Of a stretch of DNA of 64,000 bases, positions 1 to 8,676 are shown piece by piece (position 1 is the stretch's first letter; each line of letters opens with the position of its first letter). The notes under the pieces were generated by a model. The model saw nothing but the letters and a program-made list of their open reading frames with translations. It was not told the origin of the DNA and did not search any database. Origin of the DNA: Paraburkholderia rhizosphaerae (GTDB lineage Bacteria; Pseudomonadota; Gammaproteobacteria; Burkholderiales; Burkholderiaceae); contig NZ_SORE01000005.1 of the NCBI RefSeq assembly GCF_004366595.1, positions 301,368-365,367 on the forward strand. The letters are read 5' to 3'. The translations under genes and the position numbers were made by a program.

Positions 1-584
1 GTGGGAGGTTGGTAACCGAACTCTTCCAGCCACGCCACACTGGAAGAGCCACGGCCAGTCGCATCGACGACAAGGTCCGCGTTGATAGTCTCTTCCGCCT
101 TGCCCTCGGCAAACGCGCGCACACCGGTCACGCTCCTGTGTGCGGAGTCGGTCGCAAGACCCCGCACCGCGCAATTTTCGATGGCGCGCACGTTCGGCAA
201 CCTCATAAGCCGTCGGCGTAGATGGCCTTCGAGCACGGGACGGCTTGCAAGCAGACCGATCAGGTCGCTCGCACTGTTAGCAAGCCTGACGTTGTGGCCT
301 ATCCAGATCACATCGTTGGCCACATCACCGATCAAACCGCCGCTTTGCGTAACGACCTCGCTGTTATATCCGGGAAAGAATTTCTCGAGTACCGCGCTGC
401 CGCGCGCAAGGAGTCCATGGGTATGACAGCCTTGTGGCACACCCTTGCGCGGCGCGTCTGCGTCCGGAAACGCGTCGCGTTCGAGCACGGTGACGATGGT
501 ATAGAAATCCGACAGTACGCGGGCGGCCAGCAGCCCGCTCATGCTGGCGCCGATCACGATGGCATGTTCACCCAGTTTCTTCAT
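1..584 (-). CDS. FAD-dependent monooxygenase-like oxidoreductase (partial, cut by window edge)
   Basis: The reverse strand is open from ATG at 584 to the window edge, giving about 194 residues of an N-terminus. An early V-I-G-A-S-M-S-G-L-L-A-A-R segment is the FAD dinucleotide-binding Rossmann motif, followed by V-L-E-R-D at the end of strand 2. D-A-T-G-R-G-S near the edge is the second FAD-contact motif. H-T-H-G-L-L-A-R-G is typical of flavin monooxygenases acting on aromatic or polyketide substrates. It diverges from the BTAD-hydrolase gene across about 117 bases, so they may be functionally linked. The substrate cannot be read from the sequence. Confidence 0.75.
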   Translation of the reverse strand, partial: MKKLGEHAIVIGASMSGLLAARVLSDFYTIVTVLERDAFPDADAPRKGVPQGCHTHGLLARGSAVLEKFFPGYNSEVVTQSGGLIGDVANDVIWIGHNVRLANSASDLIGLLASRPVLEGHLRRRLMRLPNVRAIENCAVRGLATDSAHRSVTGVRAFAEGKAEETINADLVVDATGRGSSSVAWLEEFGYQPP

Positions 585-701
585 GGCAATACTCCAGTTC
601 GATCCGCGCGATAGGTGCAGCGACCCTCATTTGCGGTGAATGGTAGGATTGGTTCGTCCCCTGAGCGTCCCTTGGGCGCCGTCATTGAGGGTCGCCTCGC
701 C

Positions 702-2252
702 ATGGCTCTATTTAGCGTGCGGACGCTTGGATTTCCGGAGATCCGTCGGGATCACAGGCTGTGCCAACTACCCTTGCGCAAAGGCCTGGCTCTGTTGGTC
801 TACCTGGCCGAAGCGGAGGGCTCGGTCGGGCGCGACGTCCTTGCCACCATGTTGTGGCCGGAAGGCGACGAGGAGGTTGTACGGGCGCGGCTGCGGCGTC
901 TGTTGCATCGCCTCCGGCACGCGCTCGGCGACGACACGCTTACCATAGATCGGTCTACGGTTAGATGGTCGACAGCGATCACTCCGCAGGTGGATTCCCA
1001 ACTGTTTGAGCAAGCCTGCGACCGCGGCGAATTCGAGCAGGCGTGCTGTCACTATGCCGGCGATTTTCTCGAGGGTTTTTCGCCGGGCGACTGCCCGCAG
1101 TTTGACGAGTGGGCTTTTTTTCGCCGGGAGGCCTTGCGCGGCCGGGTGATCCAAGCACTCGAGCGAGTGGTGCACGACAGGAATGCGGCGGGCGACTACG
1201 CGGCCGCGGCCGCGCACGCCGGCCGTCTTGTTGAGCTCGATCCGTTCAGCGAAGTCTACGGCCGGCACCTCATCCGCAACCTTCTGCTCGCGGGAGACCG
1301 GGCCACCGCCCAGCGCCACCTTGAGGCTCTGACGCAGCGTCTTCGTGACGGGCTGAATACGGCCCCTGAATCCGAGACCCGCGCGCTGCTTGATGCCGGC
1401 GCAACGTTGCGCATCGAGGACCCGCCGTCGACGCGCTACGTCAGCAGTGGCGGCGTCCATCTGGCATTTCAGACTTACGGCGCCGGCCGCGTTGATGTTC
1501 TGGTGCTGCCCGGTTTCGTGTCTCACGTCGAACGGGTGTGGGAGGAGCCCCGGTGCCGGGCGTTCCTGTCTTCTCTCGCTGGGATGGGCCGTCTCATCCT
1601 GTTCGATCGTCGCGGCGTCGGGCTTTCCGACCGGGTCGGGTTCAATCCCAACGTCGACGCGACCGCGCAGGACATCGGCACCGTACTAGACGCCGCTGGC
1701 AGCCAAAGGGTCGTGTTGTTCGGCGCGTCGGAGGGTGGGCCAGCATGCATCAAGTTCGCCGTTGATCACCCCAACCGCGTTGCCGGTCTCATTCTGTTCG
1801 CTTCGCTGGCGAAGGGAACCGCAACGCACGACTATCCCCACGCACTCCAAGCGAGTCAGTACGACATGTGGCTGCAGCAGCTAGTCGCGTTCTGGGGCGG
1901 CCCAGCAGGCATTGAGACATTCGCGCCGAGCCTGTCCGGCGATCCTCGGGCGAGAGCCTGGTGGGCAGGCCTGCTTCGCGCCGCGTCGAGCCCGGGCGCC
2001 ATCAAGGGAGTGCTCGTGGCGTTGCGCGACATGGATGTGCGGCATCTCCTGGGTCGAATTTCAGTGCCGACCCTGGTGCTGCATCGTCACGATGACCGCG
2101 CCGTTCGCATCGGCGCCGCCCGGCATCTCGCCAGCCACATTGCGCAGGCGCGATTCGTCGAGCTCGACGGCGCTGATCACTGGCCCTTCGCGGGCGATCA
2201 GCAACCCGTTCTGGAGAAGGTCAAGCAATTTGTTGGCAGTCTCGCGGGGTAA
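702..2252 (+). CDS. BTAD-type transcriptional activator fused to an alpha/beta hydrolase
   Basis: The protein has 516 residues from ATG 702, preceded by a GAGG ribosome site; an in-frame GTG at 615 is less likely. Residues 1-90 look like the winged-helix domain of SARP/AfsR regulators (L-W-P-E-G-D-E-E-V-V-R then R-L-R-R-L-L-H-R-L-R). Residues 95-235 form the BTAD tetratricopeptide-like domain (R-L-V-E-L-D-P-F-S-E near 175). Residues 245-516 are an alpha/beta hydrolase with nucleophile Ser343 in G-A-S-E-G-G, acid Asp464 or 465, and His493 in G-A-D-H-W-P-F. All catalytic residues are present, so the hydrolase could be an active ligand-processing or ligand-sensing module. It diverges from the flavoprotein gene and may regulate it. 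Confidence 0.8.
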   Translation: MALFSVRTLGFPEIRRDHRLCQLPLRKGLALLVYLAEAEGSVGRDVLATMLWPEGDEEVVRARLRRLLHRLRHALGDDTLTIDRSTVRWSTAITPQVDSQLFEQACDRGEFEQACCHYAGDFLEGFSPGDCPQFDEWAFFRREALRGRVIQALERVVHDRNAAGDYAAAAAHAGRLVELDPFSEVYGRHLIRNLLLAGDRATAQRHLEALTQRLRDGLNTAPESETRALLDAGATLRIEDPPSTRYVSSGGVHLAFQTYGAGRVDVLVLPGFVSHVERVWEEPRCRAFLSSLAGMGRLILFDRRGVGLSDRVGFNPNVDATAQDIGTVLDAAGSQRVVLFGASEGGPACIKFAVDHPNRVAGLILFASLAKGTATHDYPHALQASQYDMWLQQLVAFWGGPAGIETFAPSLSGDPRARAWWAGLLRAASSPGAIKGVLVALRDMDVRHLLGRISVPTLVLHRHDDRAVRIGAARHLASHIAQARFVELDGADHWPFAGDQQPVLEKVKQFVGSLAG

Positions 2253-2426
2253 CGGTGACCGGGAGACGCCGCGCAACTCGATGTGAAAAGAGTGAGATTC
2301 AGAGAAAACTCCGCATCGACGCGCGGGTATGGGGTAATGGTCCGATATCCTTGGCGGACCGGCCACTCGAGTGCCAATCGTTCAGCTTCCCGCGAGCCGC
2401 CCCTCGAGGCCTACGCGCATGTCGTC

Positions 2427-3104
2427 CTAGGCCTTCGGGAGCCGTGAGAATCGGAAATTGCAATGGCTCGCGCCGCCTGCCAGTGTTTGTGTCCTTTCCA
2501 GGCGGATCCCTCGCGTTGCATAGGCGTCGAAATCAAGTCCGCAGATGCTCGGCAAGATTTCCTTGTCTCCATGGCGAGCCGCGAATTTGCAAAAGCCACA
2601 CGCTGTGTAGTCGATGCCGAACTCAAAATTGTCATCCGGGCCCGGCTCGACAAAATCGTAGACGAAATCTTCTGAAAACTCTCTCTGATGACTTTTTGCA
2701 GCCTGCTCGCGCAGCAAAGTCTGATTCTCTGGCGACATGAATTGACGCCCGGACGCGAGACGTTCCGCTTCGGGCACGGTGAGCAATTGCGCCTTATAGG
2801 TTTCTCGCTCAATTTCGCCGATCATGGATAGCGAAACGCCGTGTCGCCGCAGCACTCGGCCGATAGCCATGAATCCCATCAGACGCATGAAGAAGTCGCT
2901 CATACGACTTGCCGCGCCTCCGACATAGGGCATTTGCGTGAGTACGATTTCGAGTTCGTCCATCACCTCCTGCTTGATCCCATCAATATCGGATAGATGT
3001 GCGCGCGCACGCAGCATCGCTTCAGCAAGGTCGAGGCGATGCCGCATGGCAGCCTCCATATCACCGCGATGCGACTCGTAAAAAGGATGAATGACCCCGG
3101 CCAT
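2427..3104 (-). CDS. L-2-amino-thiazoline-4-carboxylic acid hydrolase family protein
   Basis: The protein has 225 residues. The start at 3104 is set by a strong AAGGAGGTG site four bases upstream; an in-frame start at 3125 would bypass it. The C-terminal third has the family's cysteine-rich pattern: C-G-F-C-K-F, then L-P-S-I-C-G-L-D-F-D-A-Y, then T-L-A-G-G-A-S-H-C-N-F-R-F. Known members hydrolyse 2-aminothiazoline-4-carboxylate toward cysteine, but many relatives have other or unknown substrates. It diverges from a VOC-family gene, and the gap between them holds two palindromes, suggesting shared control. Confidence 0.7.
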   Translation of the reverse strand: MAGVIHPFYESHRGDMEAAMRHRLDLAEAMLRARAHLSDIDGIKQEVMDELEIVLTQMPYVGGAASRMSDFFMRLMGFMAIGRVLRRHGVSLSMIGEIERETYKAQLLTVPEAERLASGRQFMSPENQTLLREQAAKSHQREFSEDFVYDFVEPGPDDNFEFGIDYTACGFCKFAARHGDKEILPSICGLDFDAYATRGIRLERTQTLAGGASHCNFRFSRLPKA

Positions 3105-3275
3105 TGGACACCTCCTTAACACCACGAACTCAAGCTAAGCTTACTCGACAATTTTTACCGCTGCCACAGTCGTCCTCGCTTTGAGCTTTCACGAAATGAG
3201 CACAAGAAAGCGGAGGACAGGATTGCACGAAGCGTTACGAGGTCGCTGATCAGCGGACCCAGTGAAATTTAATAT

Positions 3276-3325
3276 TGACATTCGTGTCAAACACACTTTG
3301 TCCGTTAATAATGACAGATCTGTCC
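3276..3325. promoter_or_regulatory. Two TGACA-N4-TGTCA inverted repeats (candidate operator)
   Basis: TGACA-TTCG-TGTCA lies at 3276-3289, extended to a 16-base perfect dyad by flanking T and A. TGACA-GATC-TGTCC lies at 3312-3325. The half sites are the same and the spacer length is equal; start-to-start distance is 36 bases. They sit between the divergent ATC-hydrolase-like and VOC genes. This is the layout expected for a dimeric repressor binding two sites. No regulator gene lies directly beside them, so the binding protein is unknown. Confidence 0.55.
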
Positions 3326-3368
3326 AATATCGTGTTGCGACCGTCGATCGCCCACCTCGTGCAACGAG

Positions 3369-3962
3369 ATGATCGCGTACGGTAACGTGGGACGGTGCGG
3401 GCACAGCCCTCTCTTGTATAGAAGGACATATGACTGGCTATCACCAGATATCAAAGGTTTGCATCACAACGCGTACCGATGCAGGGATTCTGAAGAAACG
3501 CGGCGTTTCTATGACGATCTGCTCGGACTACGGCTAGCGAGCGCGTTTGAACTCAGTGCGACCAAGACCGGCCGTCCAATCAAGGCCTTACATAGTTTCT
3601 TCGAAATGGGCGACCACTCCTTTCTCGCGTTTTTCGAAGTCGTGGGGGAAGAGCGCGAGGGTATGTTTGAACCCAAGTCAGATTTCGATCTGCACATTGC
3701 TCTGGAAATTCCCGATGTGCGGACCCTGATGAGCTACAAGGAGAAAGCGGTCGCCGCTGGCGTCGAAGTGCGCGGTCCATCGGATCATGGGGCGATTCAG
3801 TCAATCTACCTGCGCGATCCTAACGGTTACGTCATCGAGTTGACGGCACAGGTGGAGAAAGATGAGAAGAGCATTGAGCGTCGCTTACTCGAAGCCCATG
3901 GAATACTCGATCAGTGGCAACGTACCAAGTACGAATCGCCGACGCCAGACGCGGTCAACTGA
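3369..3962 (+). CDS. VOC (glyoxalase/dioxygenase superfamily) metalloenzyme
   Basis: The protein has up to 197 residues. From residue 30 it reads G-L-H-H-N-A-Y-R-C-R-D-S-E-E-T-R-R-F-Y, a typical first VOC strand with a metal-binding His. A second module begins at D-L-H-I-A-L-E-I-P and ends with L-R-D-P-N-G-Y-V-I-E-L-T, where the last Glu is a usual metal ligand. The true start is uncertain: the first 25 residues from ATG 3369 are not family-like, and no ATG lies between 3369 and the conserved block in frame. Family roles include ring-cleaving dioxygenase, glyoxalase or lyase; the substrate is unknown. It follows the twin palindromes and may be co-regulated with the divergent gene. Confidence 0.72.
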   Translation: MIAYGNVGRCGHSPLLYRRTYDWLSPDIKGLHHNAYRCRDSEETRRFYDDLLGLRLASAFELSATKTGRPIKALHSFFEMGDHSFLAFFEVVGEEREGMFEPKSDFDLHIALEIPDVRTLMSYKEKAVAAGVEVRGPSDHGAIQSIYLRDPNGYVIELTAQVEKDEKSIERRLLEAHGILDQWQRTKYESPTPDAVN

Positions 3963-4183
3963 AAGTGATCGATCCGGACTTAATGATCCAGGCGGAGCGC
4001 ACCAGGCGAAGCAGACTTGGCGAAGCCGGGCCACGCTGCCGCAGATGTCTCAAAGTGCGGATCACGCTGCGGCCCGGCAAACTCCACCTGCGCAATGTCT
4101 TGCCGGAGGCCGCCACAAACGCTCCCCGATGCCTCATTGATGCAGAATCGGGGCTGAGGCCACAATGACACGACCTGAATACG

Positions 4184-4876
4184 ATGGACGACCCAGAATC
4201 GCTTTCCATGGCACTGCCCGACGGCACTAAGGTCTCTGCGCTCCTTCGGGTGCCGGAGGGCGCGCGAGCCCTGTATGTCTTCGCACACGGTGCCGGGGCG
4301 GGCATGCAGCACGCCGGCATGTCGTCATTGGCCGACGCGCTTGCGGCGGTCAATGTCGCCACATTGCGCTACCAGTTTCCGTACATGGAGCGGGGCTCCA
4401 GGCGGGTGGACTCGCCGGCCGTGGCACATGCTGCCGTGCAGGCCGCCGTCGCAGAGGGCCGCCGGCGGTTGCCGGCCCTGCCGCTCTTCGCCGGCGGCAG
4501 GTCGTACGGCGGCCGCATGACGTCCCAGGCCCAGGCCATCTCCCCACTCGACGGCGTGCGTGGCCTCGCTTTCGTCGCGTTCCCGTTGCACCCGGCGGGC
4601 GCGCCCGGCGTGGAGCGGGCACGGCACCTGGCGGACGTCACGGTGCCGCTTCTCTTTCTGCAGGGCACGCGCGACAAACTGGCGGAGCTTCACCTGCTGA
4701 GGTCGGTCGTCGAGACGCTGGGGCCACGCGCCACGCTGCATGTGGTGGACGACGCAGATCATTCGTTACACGTGCGCGCGTCCTCCGGCCGGACCGACGC
4801 GGAGGTCGTGCTCGAACTGGCACGGACGATGGCGGCGTGGTTCTTCGGCGAAGGAGGGTTCGTGCCCGTTACCTGA
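4184..4876 (+). CDS. Alpha/beta hydrolase of the KANL3/Tex30-like (dienelactone-hydrolase-like) family
   Basis: The protein has 230 residues. It opens with a beta strand and V-F-A-H-G-A-G-A-G-M (oxyanion-hole region). The nucleophile Ser lies in A-G-G-R-S-Y-G-G-R; the acid is Asp in F-L-Q-G-T-R-D-K-L; the His is in D-D-A-D-H-S-L-H-V. No signal peptide is seen, so it should be cytosolic. Length is normal for the family. It stands alone between the VOC gene and an empty stretch. The physiological substrate of this family in bacteria is poorly known. Confidence 0.75.
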   Translation: MDDPESLSMALPDGTKVSALLRVPEGARALYVFAHGAGAGMQHAGMSSLADALAAVNVATLRYQFPYMERGSRRVDSPAVAHAAVQAAVAEGRRRLPALPLFAGGRSYGGRMTSQAQAISPLDGVRGLAFVAFPLHPAGAPGVERARHLADVTVPLLFLQGTRDKLAELHLLRSVVETLGPRATLHVVDDADHSLHVRASSGRTDAEVVLELARTMAAWFFGEGGFVPVT

Positions 4877-5222
4877 GCAAGCGCAGGTATGCAGGAATGC
4901 TTGTAGCAGAGTCGGGACGGCGAGCCGGCGAATTCGCCGTGCTGCACTCGCCCGCTCAATCCCTTCGCTATCCGCAGAGGTCTGTCGCATAGCCACGATA
5001 AGCGACACCTGTCGCGTCAGCGACGTTTTCCCAGTACGGAGCGAGTGAATTTGTCAGATCCGCTTGCGGTGATTTGCCTCCGGAAATCGCGGAGGGCATG
5101 CTTTGATTTGGCCGTCACTCCCCGACGCGGTCGCCCGAAACCGACCCTTTGCTGCCGATCGGGATCGCATTGTCCGGCGTCGGCACTAGCGCCGACAGCA
5201 GTCATTTAGGGGATATTCGCGG
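4877..5222. other. Intergenic stretch without a recognisable gene
   Basis: These 346 bases lie between two convergent genes. Short frames exist on both strands but none has a ribosome site or family-like composition. No clear hairpin with a T-run was found. Confidence 0.5.
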
Positions 5223-6131
5223 CTAAAAGCCCACACGCCGCGCACATCCCACGGCGATGCTGTCGGTAAACCACGCCTTGAGCAATTGAACAGCCTGTTT
5301 GGTTTCCGCACTGGCGGGATGGACGAGGTAGTATCCGGCGTCTAACGTAAGCGCATTATCGAATGGCTCGATCAGTTCTCCGCGAGCCAGTTCCGCTTCT
5401 ACCAGCAGGGGGCTGGTGAGCACAACGCCTTGCGCGCGCACTGCAGCGTCGATCGCCATCAACGACTGGTCGAACCGGATACCGGCGATGGTTTCGATCC
5501 GCGCACCGTCGAGACCGCTGAATCGCGTCAGCCAAGCTGCCCAATGCGGGTGTAGCGTGTTGTGCAGAAGCGTCGCCGTACGCAAATCGTCGGGGCGCTT
5601 CAATCGGCGCTGTTTCGCGTATGCCGGGCTGCAATACGCGCGAGCCACGTCATCGCACAGCAGTTGAACGGATAACCGCGCATCGATCCCGTCGAAATGC
5701 CTGATCGCGAGATCCACGCCGTCCAGTTCGAAGTCGACCATTGTCGTCGTCGTGCTCAGGCTCAATGCGATCCCCGGATTTGCTTGCAGAAAATCGGCCA
5801 TGCGCGGCGCAAACCACTTCGCGGCAAAGCTCGGCGGCATCGACACGCGCACCCCGTTACCGCGGCGCTCACGAAGGCGGTGGCTCGCGTGAACGAGTTG
5901 CGCCAGCGCGGGTTGAATCTGCGCGAAGTATGCGCGAGCGTCCTCCGTCGGCGTTACCTGCCGTATCTGTCGCACGAACAGCGCGACGCCGAGCCATTCC
6001 TCAAGCTTCTGAATCTGCTGCCCTATCGCACCGGGCGTGACGTTCAGTTCCCGGGATGCAAGAGTAAAGCTGCCGAGACGCATGGCAGCTTCGAATGTAG
6101 GCAGGGCTTTCAGGGGGGGAGTCGATCGCAT
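5223..6131 (-). CDS. LysR-family regulator (GcvA-like)
   Basis: The protein has 302 residues. The N-terminal helix-turn-helix spans about residues 5-65 (L-P-T-F-E-A-A-M-R-L-G-S-F-T-L-A-S-R-E-L-N-V-T-P-G-A split over the two helices), followed by a linker helix and a substrate-binding domain (P-S-F-A-A-K-W-F-A-P-R, then D-L-A-I-R-H-F-D). The P-x-F-A-x-x-W-x-x-P pattern is typical of the GcvA subgroup. It diverges from the EamA exporter gene across about 100 bases and is the obvious candidate regulator of that gene. Confidence 0.88.
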   Translation of the reverse strand: MRSTPPLKALPTFEAAMRLGSFTLASRELNVTPGAIGQQIQKLEEWLGVALFVRQIRQVTPTEDARAYFAQIQPALAQLVHASHRLRERRGNGVRVSMPPSFAAKWFAPRMADFLQANPGIALSLSTTTTMVDFELDGVDLAIRHFDGIDARLSVQLLCDDVARAYCSPAYAKQRRLKRPDDLRTATLLHNTLHPHWAAWLTRFSGLDGARIETIAGIRFDQSLMAIDAAVRAQGVVLTSPLLVEAELARGELIEPFDNALTLDAGYYLVHPASAETKQAVQLLKAWFTDSIAVGCARRVGF

Positions 6132-6230
6132 AGCTCAGTTTTTCTATTCCATAGTCGACATTAAATCATTTGTAGAGCATGGTGGTGCGGAACACAATCG
6201 GGACTTCATCCGCTTTCCTGGTGCGCTGCC

Positions 6231-7166
6231 ATGAATCCCGCCTATTTCGCCTTCGCCGCCCTCGGGTTCATCTGGGGCACCAACTTCCTGTTCATGAAGT
6301 GGGCGAGCGTCGATCTGGCTGCCAGTCAAATCGTCTTCCTGCGCGTGCTTTTCGGCTTCATCCCGCTGCTCGCCGTCGCGCTATTCACTAAGGCACTCAA
6401 ATGGCGCCATCTTCGGCATGCTCACCACTTCGTGGTGATGTCGCTGCTTGCGACCGTGATTTACTACTACGCGTTCGCGAAAGGGGCCGGGCTGCTGTTC
6501 TCGAGCATTGCCGGGATGCTGAGCGGCGCCATTCCGCTTTTTTCGTTCGTGTGCGCATGGGCGCTGCTGCGTGAGGAGCGTCCGAACGCGCGAATGATCG
6601 CGGGCATCGTCAGCGGATTCGTCGGTGTACTGCTGATCGCGCGTCCGTGGAATGCGCAGGCGGCTGGCGTCAACCTGCTCGGAGTCGGCTATATGGTCGC
6701 CGGCTCACTGAGCGTGGGCTGCTCGTTCGTGTACGCGCGCCGCTTTCTTTCCGGCCTGGACCTCTCGCCGGTCGCGCTGTCGACATGGCAGATCGGATTC
6801 GCACTGGTCCAGATCGGCTGCGTCACGGATTTCCACGGCATCATGCGTGTGACGGGCGATGCACGAGCGCTGAGCGGCCTCGTACTGGGACTCGGTCTGA
6901 CGGGCACCGGGATCGCTTACATCCTCTATTACTTTATCGTCGCACGGCTCGGAGCCGTGGCCGCGTCCAGCGTGACGTACATTCCGCCGGTCGTTGCGTT
7001 GCTGATGGGTTCGTGGCTCGCGCAGGAGCCGATTGGCGCAGTCGAACTGTTCGCGATGGGCGCAATCCTCGGTGGTGTATTTCTGCTGCAACGTGGCAGA
7101 CAACCACGCGCATCCGTGGCGCGCAGCCCGGAGAGGGCGACCGGTCGGGGCCGCCGCGCCGTATGA
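6231..7166 (+). CDS. EamA/DMT-family membrane transporter
   Basis: The protein has 311 residues with about ten hydrophobic segments in two EamA repeats. The first begins A-F-A-A-L-G-F-I-W-G-T-N-F; the second begins near residue 150 (L-L-G-V-G-Y-M-V-A-G-S-L). This is the drug/metabolite transporter fold, usually exporting metabolites or amino-acid-like compounds. The ATG at 6231 fits the first membrane helix. It is transcribed away from the GcvA-like LysR gene, a common regulator-exporter pairing. The cargo is unknown. Confidence 0.85.
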   Translation: MNPAYFAFAALGFIWGTNFLFMKWASVDLAASQIVFLRVLFGFIPLLAVALFTKALKWRHLRHAHHFVVMSLLATVIYYYAFAKGAGLLFSSIAGMLSGAIPLFSFVCAWALLREERPNARMIAGIVSGFVGVLLIARPWNAQAAGVNLLGVGYMVAGSLSVGCSFVYARRFLSGLDLSPVALSTWQIGFALVQIGCVTDFHGIMRVTGDARALSGLVLGLGLTGTGIAYILYYFIVARLGAVAASSVTYIPPVVALLMGSWLAQEPIGAVELFAMGAILGGVFLLQRGRQPRASVARSPERATGRGRRAV

Positions 7167-7289
7167 ACGCTTTGATGACATAACGCGCGGACCGCAATTT
7201 GGCATCTCGACTGAATTCCACGGGCGAGCGGTCGGCGTACCGGTGCCAAATGCCATATGGCTCGTTCAGGGCGAGTTTTCACACGGCCT

Positions 7290-7317
7290 CGGCCGGCAAG
7301 CGACCGCTCGCCGGCCG
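7290..7317. terminator. Strong GC-rich hairpin between convergent genes
   Basis: CGGCCGGC at 7290-7297 pairs with GCCGGCCG at 7310-7317. An inner AGCG/CGCT pair extends the stem past one mismatch. It sits 123 bases after the exporter stop and 9 bases after the integrase stop on the other strand. No T-run follows, so a bidirectional terminator is only the likeliest reading. Confidence 0.45.
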
Positions 7318-7325
7318 CCATGCCA

Positions 7326-7895
7326 TCAAACCTCGGTCTGCTCCGCCATCTCAAGGGCATCGTCGACCTCGATTCCCAGGTAACGAACCGTACTTTCCAG
7401 CTTTGTGTGTCCGAGCAGCAACTGCACCGCTCGAAGGTTCTTCGTCCGCCGGTAGATCAGCGAAGCTTTCGTGCGGCGCATCGTGTGGGTACCGTATGCG
7501 GTATCGTCGAGGCCAATCGATGCGACCCAGCGGTGTACCAGCCGGGCATATTGCCGGGTCGACAGGTGCGGTGACGTATGAATCCGGCTCGGGAACAGGA
7601 AATCCGCCGCCTTCAGTGCCCGGGCTTCGATCCACGCTTCGAGGCTGTCTGTAGCCCTCGACGCTACGTGGCTTCCGTGGCGGACATCCTGGACGCGTAA
7701 CCGTGTAAGGTCGCACGCCCGCAGCTTGCTATCAATCGCCAGATTGAACATCGCGAGCTCACGAACATTCGACGCCATCTGAAGTCTCGTCCGAATCGCC
7801 CGGATTTCCCGAAGCTTTAACGGCGACTTCTGCCCGGTCAGCTTGCCCTTGTTCCACGGCACGCGGTCGGCAACCGCGACATTCTCGGATTTCAT
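7326..7895 (-). CDS. Small tyrosine recombinase with a deleted catalytic hairpin (probably inactive)
   Basis: The protein has 189 residues and is of the short type that lacks an N-terminal core-binding domain. Visible catalytic positions are Arg59 (D-S-K-L-R-A), His137-x-x-Arg140 (H-T-M-R-R), His163 (L-L-G-H-T) and Tyr172 (V-R-Y-L-G). Relatives of this family that I know carry about 20 residues between V-A-x-R-A and T-R-x-S-x-x-W, including a K-T-x-R-P-V hairpin with the catalytic Lys. Here V-A-S-R-A runs straight into T-D-S-L-E-A-W at about residues 77-87, so that hairpin is missing. The frame stays open. A decayed relative lies near 45.85 kb. Confidence 0.72.
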   Translation of the reverse strand: MKSENVAVADRVPWNKGKLTGQKSPLKLREIRAIRTRLQMASNVRELAMFNLAIDSKLRACDLTRLRVQDVRHGSHVASRATDSLEAWIEARALKAADFLFPSRIHTSPHLSTRQYARLVHRWVASIGLDDTAYGTHTMRRTKASLIYRRTKNLRAVQLLLGHTKLESTVRYLGIEVDDALEMAEQTEV

Positions 7896-8006
7896 GGCAA
7901 TCTCCTTTCAAGCGAATGGAGATTAAGTGTGCGCCGCGTCGGGTGGTGGCGGCCCGACCCACAACGGTCTGTCAATGCCTCCGATAGCGGACACTCAGGA
8001 AGTTGA

Positions 8007-8321
8007 CTAAGTCAACGCCCAATGCCAGTTGCCTGCGTAGTCTCGCTCCACAGTTTCCTGCGACTGGAAAGTGAATGTGAGAATTTCGACGATTTCGTCA
8101 GGGCACTCGCGCGCCCGAAACACCGCCCTGAATTCCTTAAGGAGCGCCTCGTTTCCGATAAGCAGGTCGCGCTCCGCATCGGTGTTTGTTTTGATCAGAA
8201 ACCAAGGCCGGGTTGGTTCAAGATCGAGCGCCGTTACGGCGCAATCTGCTACGTATCTCCGAGCATGCGAGCGCATTTCGGCTTCGGCGTATACCGCTAT
8301 AAGGCGAAAACCGGCTGTCAT
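8007..8321 (-). CDS. Hypothetical protein, 104 residues
   Basis: The reading frame runs from ATG 8321 to a stop at 8007. The composition is balanced (F-R-L-I-A-V-Y-A-E-A-E, then R-P-W-F-L-I-K-T-N-T-D-A-E-R-D-L-L) and looks like a small soluble alpha/beta protein. The frame stays open upstream to 8762, but that extension is serine- and arginine-rich and unlike a protein. No convincing ribosome site precedes 8321, and I recognise no family. It is convergent with nothing and lies between the integrase and the MocR gene. Confidence 0.4.
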   Translation of the reverse strand: MTAGFRLIAVYAEAEMRSHARRYVADCAVTALDLEPTRPWFLIKTNTDAERDLLIGNEALLKEFRAVFRARECPDEIVEILTFTFQSQETVERDYAGNWHWALT

Positions 8322-8676
8322 CGATATTTGGCTTTGTTGATAAGGGAGGCTGCACCGAAGTATTTCTATCGATGGCCGAATTTGATGTGACGATGACCGT
8401 ATCGTCAACGAATTGATCACCTCCGTCGAATGACCTCCTGGCCGATTATGTGAGGTCGCCAACGACCGCTTTATGGCACTCCAGTTCGCGACAACCTTGA
8501 TTCGACTTACTGACCGCTTTGGAGACGGCCGTCTGACCGGAGTGGGTCGGTTTGGTGCGTTCCCCGTCGGGCCCGGATTCGCCGAAGGTGGAATGCGTAA
8601 AGTCGACCCGAAGTGGACCGCAGATATGCTGAGACGGATGACCGCAAAGCTCTCAATACCGGTCCCTCCAAGCCGA

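Noticed and set aside
768..1526. Long minus-strand open frame of 252 codons inside the BTAD-hydrolase gene
   Set aside because: It is antisense to clear domains, arginine-rich, and has no ribosome site or family motifs.
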